A DNA stretch of 64,000 bases from Leptospira fainei serovar Hurstbridge str. BUT 6 (GTDB lineage Bacteria; Spirochaetota; Leptospiria; Leptospirales; Leptospiraceae). Position numbers and translations under genes: made by a program. Location of the stretch: assembly GCF_000306235.2 (NCBI RefSeq), contig NZ_AKWZ02000010.1:1758001-1822000 (forward strand). The letters run 5' to 3'. Below, piece after piece: positions 59,098-64,000 of this stretch. Every line of letters begins with the position of its first letter. Within the stretch, counting starts at the first letter, position 1. A model generated the notes under the pieces. That model was not told the DNA's origin. It saw only the letters and a list, made by a program, of their open reading frames with translations, and searched no databases.

Positions 59098-59187
59098 GAG
59101 AAAGGTTGTGTAGGTCTCCGATAGGCTTAAAAATATATCTTATGAAAAGAAAAGTTGCAGGTTTTTTAAATTTAATGAGGACTCCCT

Positions 59188-60111
59188 ATGATAAATGCAC
59201 AAAGCAAACAATTATCCAAAGAGGATATTAACAAAAAAGAAATCGAATACCAGTCTAGTTCGCGAATTATTTCCACAGAGCGTAGAAATATTCATCTATT
59301 CGAAAAGGGGTCAGGAGAGCCGATATTATTGCTCCACGGAGGAGGACCAGGCGCTTCTGGAATCTCGAATTATTCTAGAAACATTGAGGAGCTTGCTAAA
59401 AATTTTCGAGTTTTAGTGCCAGATATGCCAGGTTATGGAAAATCTACGAAGGGAATAGATCGGAAAGATCCATTTGGTGATCTGGCAAATTCAATGTTTA
59501 AGCTATTGGATAAACTCAGTATTCCAAAAATAAATATCGTGGGAAATTCACTAGGGGGAGCTTGCGCATTACGAATGGCGCTTGAGAATCCTGCAAGAGT
59601 TTCTGCATTAATTTTGATGGGACCAGGTGGAGTAGATACGACTCGTTCATTTCCTACTAAAGGTTTGAATCGATTACTAAATTATTATACAGGGAGCGGC
59701 CCGAGTCTGGAAAAGCTTAACACATTTATTAGAGAGAATCTGGTTTATAAAGGAGAGACAATTCCTGCTTCCCTTATAGAAGAAAGGTATAAATCCAGCA
59801 TTGACCCTGAAGTTGTTAAATCTCCTCCTTTGCGAAAACCAAAGGGAATTCCAAATTTTAAAAATTTAGATTTTACTAGGGATCCTAGACTTTCGCATTG
59901 TGAGGTTCCGACTTTAGTTCTCTGGGGAACCGAGGATAAAGTAAATAGACCGAGTGGCGGACTTTCTTTGCAAAGAAGAATGCCAAACTGCGATTTGTAT
60001 TATTTTAATCACACTGGGCATTGGGTCCAATGGGAACGTCCCGAAGAGTTCAATCATATTACAAATTCATTTTTATCGATCCATGCTCATAGTAGAAACA
60101 AGGCCGGGTGA
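59188..60111 (+). CDS. Meta-cleavage product (C-C bond) hydrolase, alpha/beta fold
   Basis: A 307-residue relative of BphD/MhpC/HsaD, which hydrolyse the ring-opened product to an acid and 2-hydroxypenta-2,4-dienoate. The oxyanion region is GGGPGASGISNYSRN (51-65), the nucleophile Ser121 is in GNSLGG, Asp250 is in WGTED and His278 in TGHWVQWERP. ATG 59188 has TGAGGA ahead of it. It heads the plus arm, 6 bases before the dioxygenase gene. Confidence 0.92.
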   Translation: MINAQSKQLSKEDINKKEIEYQSSSRIISTERRNIHLFEKGSGEPILLLHGGGPGASGISNYSRNIEELAKNFRVLVPDMPGYGKSTKGIDRKDPFGDLANSMFKLLDKLSIPKINIVGNSLGGACALRMALENPARVSALILMGPGGVDTTRSFPTKGLNRLLNYYTGSGPSLEKLNTFIRENLVYKGETIPASLIEERYKSSIDPEVVKSPPLRKPKGIPNFKNLDFTRDPRLSHCEVPTLVLWGTEDKVNRPSGGLSLQRRMPNCDLYYFNHTGHWVQWERPEEFNHITNSFLSIHAHSRNKAG

Positions 60112-60117
60112 TGGATA

Positions 60118-61101
60118 ATGTTTAATGGTGACAAAAACGACCTGTTTAATTCCGTAAAACTAGGATATGCGGTTATAGAATCGAATAAATTGGAGGAGTG
60201 GTATTCCTTCGGAAAAGAGGCGATCGGATTGCATGCCGAGTTCAACAACGAGGATTCCCTTTCCTTTCGATTGGATAATCATAAAAAAAGGATATTGATT
60301 CGAAAAGGTGAAGCTGAAGATTTTACTTGCATCGGTTTTCAAATAAAAAATGAACATTCCTTAAATTTAATTTTGGAGCGCTTGAAGAAAAGGAAAGTAA
60401 CTATAACTCCCGGAGGGGCCGCTCAAGCGTTCTTGCGTGGAGTGAATTCCTTTTGGCAATTTAAAGGCCCGAAAGGATTGAATATTGAATTGTTTATCGA
60501 TCCGATTCTGACGGAGGCTCCCTTGGAAATGTTATCAAAAGGTTTCGTAACGGAAGAGTTTGGTATGGGTCATGTTGCTATGGTCTCCAAAAGACCAGAT
60601 GACCTAGTCGAATTTTGGAAGGAGATTTTTGGGGCAAGGATCAGCGATTATATAGAGCAGAAAATGTCAGGACTTACTTTGGATATCACCTTTTTAAGAC
60701 TGAATCCACGTCATCATTCCCTCGCAGTTGCGGCGACAAGGGGATTACGGATGGATCCTATTACAGCTCGCATCCAACATTTGAATATAGAAACGAAAAA
60801 TTTGGCAGATATGACCGGGGCATACCATCGTTGCAAAGATTTAGGATTCGAAATCGCTCACGGGATTGGACAGCACCCGAATGATTTAGAATTATCCTTC
60901 TACGTAATTACACCTTCTGGTTTTGAATTCGAAGTAGGATGGAATCCCTTGCCTGTGAACGAAATAGAATGGAAGCAAAGTAAATACAAACAGATTAGTA
61001 CGTGGGGTCATAGACCAGAAATCTCAACTGTTCTATCTAGATTAGGTGAATTTCGGAAGGCTTTTGTCTCCTTATTCCGTTCGGAATATATCCCGTTTTA
61101 A
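60118..61101 (+). CDS. Type I extradiol dioxygenase (BphC/HsaC-like), plus arm
   Basis: A 327-residue VOC-superfamily iron enzyme that would split a catechol ring adjacent to the hydroxyls. Fe ligands are His152 (GMGHVAMV), His221 (IQHLNIE) and Glu272 (FEFEVGW). Active-site His199/His200 (PRHHSLA), His253 and Tyr262 in the GQHPNDLELSFYVITPSGF run fit the BphC template. The product would feed the hydrolase encoded just upstream. Substrate side chain cannot be inferred. Confidence 0.93.
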   Translation: MFNGDKNDLFNSVKLGYAVIESNKLEEWYSFGKEAIGLHAEFNNEDSLSFRLDNHKKRILIRKGEAEDFTCIGFQIKNEHSLNLILERLKKRKVTITPGGAAQAFLRGVNSFWQFKGPKGLNIELFIDPILTEAPLEMLSKGFVTEEFGMGHVAMVSKRPDDLVEFWKEIFGARISDYIEQKMSGLTLDITFLRLNPRHHSLAVAATRGLRMDPITARIQHLNIETKNLADMTGAYHRCKDLGFEIAHGIGQHPNDLELSFYVITPSGFEFEVGWNPLPVNEIEWKQSKYKQISTWGHRPEISTVLSRLGEFRKAFVSLFRSEYIPF

Positions 61102-61120
61102 ACAGTAGAGGTTCTATATT

Positions 61121-62863
61121 ATGGAAAATTCAAATAACTTAAAAGAAATATTGTACGACGTAGCTATCATCGGGCTAGGTCCTGTTGGTCTTACACTTGC
61201 ACATATATTAGGAAAAAAAGGATTAAATGTCATTGTTCTTGAAAAAGAGCCTGTATTTTACGGAAATGCCAGAGCGGTTTATACTGATGATGAATGTTTA
61301 CGAATTTTTCAAGCGGCTGGAGTAGTTGAGGAGGTGTATAAGGACATGATGTACGACATACCTGTCCAATTTACAAAAGGAAACGGCACACCTATTGTGC
61401 AATATACTCCCACTAGCACTCCTTATGGATGGCCGATCATTAATTTTTTTTACCAACCATACTTAGAAACGAAGCTTGCTGAAAAATTGCAAAAATATCC
61501 AAACGTTACTATACTTAGAGGAAGGGAATTCCAGTCCCTTGACCAGGATTCAGTTGGAGTTAACGTTTATCATATAGCCTCGGAAGGCTCAGCTTACGGA
61601 CAGAAGGTTGAAAATCCAAAATCTAAGGACCAAGAAGATAGACAAATCGCGAGAGCCTCATTCGTAGTAGGCTGCGATGGCGGCAGAAGCAAAGTTCGCG
61701 ATTTCCTAAATATAAAACTGACGGGGAAAAGTTTTCCAGAGCCGTGGTTGGTCGTCGATTTAAAACAAAAAAATGTAGAACTTGGACTTCGCCATTTACC
61801 ATACTTCAATTTTTTCTGCGACCCGAACGGCCCAGTAGTCAGTTGTCCTCAGCCGGATGGGTATCATCGTTTCGAATTTCGCTTAAAGGCTGGTACTACA
61901 AAAGAGTTTATGGAGAAGCCAGAAACGGTAAGGATGTTGCTCTCTCGGTATGTAAATCCGGATTTATTCGAAGTTAAGCGAAGACTAGTATATACTTTTA
62001 ACGGGCTTGTTGCGGATAAATGGAGAGATTCTCGCGTTTTTCTTGCCGGAGATGCGGCCCATATGACTCCTCAATTTATGGGGCAAGGAATGAGCTCCGG
62101 TGTTAGGGACGCTTTCAATCTGGGTTGGAAATTAATAGAGGTGTTAGGTGGACGAGCCGGAAGTAAATTTTTAGATACATATCAGAATGAACGATATGAC
62201 CATGCAAAAGCTATGATTCAAGTTTCTGTTCAACTAAAGGATGTGGTTTCATTACAGAATAGATTTTTAGCTGCGATACGTGATTGGCTCTTGAGATTAA
62301 TAAAGATTATTCCGAGCTTGTACGACATATTCAGAGAAGGAAAATTCAAGCCAAAACCAAAATATAAAAACGGCACGTACTTTGGTTTACCCAGAAATTC
62401 GGAAAATCGACATGCGGGAACGCCAATGCCGCAGCCTGATCTTCAAATCATGGATTGCCGAATTAAAAAAATGGACGATATCATTGGAAGTTCATATGCA
62501 TTGATTGGCCAAGGAATTGATCCTAGAGAATATCTTTCTGAAAAGTCTCTTTCTTTTCTGAATTCACTTGGAACGAAATATCTTACAATTTATGAAAAAG
62601 GAAAAAGACCACAAGGCCTGAAAGAACTTAACCGAAATTTAGATCCGAATTTGGACGAAGTGGAAGATATTTATGGTTTATTGAAACCTTGGTTTCGGAA
62701 AGCTGGATACAATAAGAACGCATTAATCCTTCTTCGACCTGATAAATTCGTCTTCGGAATGACAAAAGGGTCCGGCGACAAACTTGTTCAGGAATTGGAA
62801 CTTCGGCTTGATTTGAGTTCCGTAATTTCTCCCGAGAAAGCTAAGAAGTTGGTTAGTGTTTAG
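61121..62863 (+). CDS. MhpA-like FAD-dependent aromatic hydroxylase
   Basis: A 580-residue flavoprotein monooxygenase resembling 3-(3-hydroxyphenyl)propionate hydroxylase MhpA along its whole length. The ADP-binding GLGPVG (18-23) with Glu41, the DG motif in GCDGGRSKVRD (184-194) and the FAD-ribityl motif LAGDAAHMTPQFMGQGMSSG with Asp311 are intact. It should add a hydroxyl to a phenolic ring, making the catechol for the dioxygenase. The exact substrate is unknown. It follows the dioxygenase by 19 bases. Confidence 0.92.
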   Translation: MENSNNLKEILYDVAIIGLGPVGLTLAHILGKKGLNVIVLEKEPVFYGNARAVYTDDECLRIFQAAGVVEEVYKDMMYDIPVQFTKGNGTPIVQYTPTSTPYGWPIINFFYQPYLETKLAEKLQKYPNVTILRGREFQSLDQDSVGVNVYHIASEGSAYGQKVENPKSKDQEDRQIARASFVVGCDGGRSKVRDFLNIKLTGKSFPEPWLVVDLKQKNVELGLRHLPYFNFFCDPNGPVVSCPQPDGYHRFEFRLKAGTTKEFMEKPETVRMLLSRYVNPDLFEVKRRLVYTFNGLVADKWRDSRVFLAGDAAHMTPQFMGQGMSSGVRDAFNLGWKLIEVLGGRAGSKFLDTYQNERYDHAKAMIQVSVQLKDVVSLQNRFLAAIRDWLLRLIKIIPSLYDIFREGKFKPKPKYKNGTYFGLPRNSENRHAGTPMPQPDLQIMDCRIKKMDDIIGSSYALIGQGIDPREYLSEKSLSFLNSLGTKYLTIYEKGKRPQGLKELNRNLDPNLDEVEDIYGLLKPWFRKAGYNKNALILLRPDKFVFGMTKGSGDKLVQELELRLDLSSVISPEKAKKLVSV

Positions 62864-62864
62864 T

Positions 62865-63659
62865 ATGGGTATTTCAGTAGAAACTTCTAATATTCGATCG
62901 GCGGCTTCTGCGTTATTAGAAGCCAGATTGAATCGTAAAGCAATTCCTCCCATTTCAAAAACATACGGAGTGGAAGGACTTGAAAATTCATATGCTATCG
63001 CAAAAATTAATAATATAGAAAGATTAAAAACCGGGGTTCGAATTGTCGGAAAGAAAGTTGGGTTAACATCAAAAGCTGTGCAATTGCAACTTGGAGTCGA
63101 CCAACCGGATTTCGGCACCTTATTTTCGGACATGGAATATTTGGACTCTGATGAAATTCCGATGTCGAAACTTTTACAGCCAAAAGTGGAAGCGGAAGTG
63201 GCATTTGTAGTAGGTCGCGATATGACCAAAAACATTCCGAGCTATGGTGAATTTTTAACTTCCATCGAATATGCGTTGCCTGCTTTGGAAATCGTGGACA
63301 GCGCAATAGAAAAATGGCAAATCAGTTTAGCAGACACCGTCGCAGATAATGCTTCCTGTGGGCTTTATGTATTAGGAAACCAGCCGGTTACGCTTGGTGC
63401 TATTGATCTGGCTGATATTGGGATGCATTTAAATAAAAACGGTAAAATCGAATCTGTCGGATCCGGAGCAGCCTGTCTGAATCATCCTTTGCGGGCAGCA
63501 TACTGGCTTGCGAGAAATCTAATACTGCGCGGTGACAGCTTATCAGCAGGTGAAATTATTCTATCCGGTGCTCTCGGGCCTATGGTCCCAGTTATTTCCG
63601 GAGATTTTATAAGCTCACACATTGGAGGGCTGGGTAACGTTTCCTGCCGGATGATTTAG
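62865..63659 (+). CDS. mhpD: 2-oxopent-4-enoate (2-hydroxypentadienoate) hydratase
   Basis: ATG 62865 begins one base after the stop of the hydroxylase; a longer start at 62856 is possible. The 264-residue protein has IVGKKVGLTSKAVQ, QPKVEAEVAFVVGRDM, ALEIVDSAIEKWQ and LADTVADNAS, as in MhpD/DmpE/HsaE. It hydrates the hydrolase product to 4-hydroxy-2-oxovalerate. Confidence 0.93.
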   Translation: MGISVETSNIRSAASALLEARLNRKAIPPISKTYGVEGLENSYAIAKINNIERLKTGVRIVGKKVGLTSKAVQLQLGVDQPDFGTLFSDMEYLDSDEIPMSKLLQPKVEAEVAFVVGRDMTKNIPSYGEFLTSIEYALPALEIVDSAIEKWQISLADTVADNASCGLYVLGNQPVTLGAIDLADIGMHLNKNGKIESVGSGAACLNHPLRAAYWLARNLILRGDSLSAGEIILSGALGPMVPVISGDFISSHIGGLGNVSCRMI

Positions 63660-63686
63660 AATTATATTCTAGGAAGAAAACTTAAA

Positions 63687-64000
63687 ATGAATAATAAAAT
63701 AAAAACCGCCATTATCGGTTCCGGCAATATTGGAACTGATCTGATGATCAAAATTCTTCGTAAGTCCGAAAATTTAGAAATATCTGCCTTGGTTGGAATA
63801 GACGAATCCTCTGAAGGTTTGGCTCGGGCTTCCAGGCTAGGTGTTTCTACCACTTTCCAAGGGGTCAAAGGTTTGATTGCTTTGCCGATCTTTAAAGAAA
63901 TTGGGATCGTATTCGACGCTACATCTGCAGCGGCTCATATTGAGAATGATAAACTTTTGCGTGAGGCAAATCCGAATATTAGAATAATCGATTTAACTCC
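63687..64000 (+). CDS. mhpF: Acylating acetaldehyde dehydrogenase, N-terminal part
   Basis: The frame runs open to the window edge, giving at least 104 residues. It starts [20 protein letters not shown], the NAD-binding fold of MhpF/DmpF/HsaG, and continues with [21 protein letters not shown] and [11 protein letters not shown]. An AGGAAG site precedes ATG 63687. It would turn acetaldehyde into acetyl-CoA. The partner aldolase, usually next, would lie beyond the window. Confidence 0.9.
   Translation, partial: MNNKIKTAIIGSGNIGTDLMIKILRKSENLEISALVGIDESSEGLARASRLGVSTTFQGVKGLIALPIFKEIGIVFDATSAAAHIENDKLLREANPNIRIIDLT

Larger units (their letters stand above)
58369..59187. other. Long AT-rich intergenic region ahead of the plus arm
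   Basis: More than 800 bases with no credible gene. Its right end holds a consensus promoter and two dyads. A further loose match to the operator pattern, TGATAAATATATCA (58903-58916), is present but this AT-rich sequence gives such matches easily. Confidence 0.55.

Overview
The window is chromosomal DNA of a spirochaete, almost certainly a Leptospira. Pointers are the gram-negative lipid A genes lpxI/lpxB, the long three-domain IspG, LL-diaminopimelate aminotransferase (DapL), a bactofilin, many lipoproteins and beta-barrel-like proteins, and several hypothetical proteins with a leptospiral look. The GC content of the first ~52 kb looks like the mid-40s percent, which would fit the higher-GC intermediate (P2-like) species better than L. 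interrogans or L. biflexa. That species-level guess is inference. No rRNA, tRNA, CRISPR array, integrase or transposase was seen.

Region 1 (1-9,200): the end of a plus-strand gene converges on a long minus-strand run: sucC-sucD, a TolC-like outer-membrane protein, a membrane-anchored SH3 protein, an FmdB zinc ribbon, lpxI and lpxB, preceded by doxX. Region 2 (9,600-24,000): ruvA, a beta-barrel candidate, a metallo-beta-lactamase-fold lipoprotein, a membrane desaturase, an MgtC-like protein, an RND pump gene without an adaptor, pyrB, a DUF2203 protein, dapL, a pair of exported hypotheticals, and a PAS plus Fis-type helix-turn-helix protein with a basic tail. Region 3 (24,200-35,200): rho-rpmE, an IscU-like protein fused to pentapeptide repeats, a lipoprotein hydrolase, a PafA-like phosphatase, ispG and hypotheticals. 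Region 4 (35,200-52,600): gltB, a four-gene operon of RNA methyltransferases plus a glycosyltransferase, gltA, a lytic transglycosylase, TPR/coiled-coil proteins, bactofilin, pdxA and a small membrane protein. One interspersed non-coding repeat occurs three times (about 8.5, 20.85 and 40.2 kb).

Region 5 (about 52,600-64,000) is clearly more AT-rich and holds the most interesting locus: an aromatic-ring meta-cleavage gene cluster in two arms around a TetR-type regulator. The plus arm encodes a C-C bond hydrolase, a type I extradiol dioxygenase, an MhpA-like FAD hydroxylase, a 2-oxopent-4-enoate hydratase and the start of an acylating acetaldehyde dehydrogenase cut by the window edge. The minus arm encodes a second extradiol dioxygenase, a fumarylacetoacetate-hydrolase-family enzyme, a short-chain dehydrogenase and a decayed-looking N-terminal piece of a monooxygenase. 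A dyad of the form TGAG-N6-(C/A)TCA recurs beside tetR, at the head of the minus arm and just downstream of a consensus promoter ahead of the plus arm. I read these as candidate operators of the TetR protein. Together the genes predict hydroxylation and ring opening of an aromatic compound, with the fragments channelled towards pyruvate and acetyl-CoA, which is unexpected in a genus best known for living on fatty acids.
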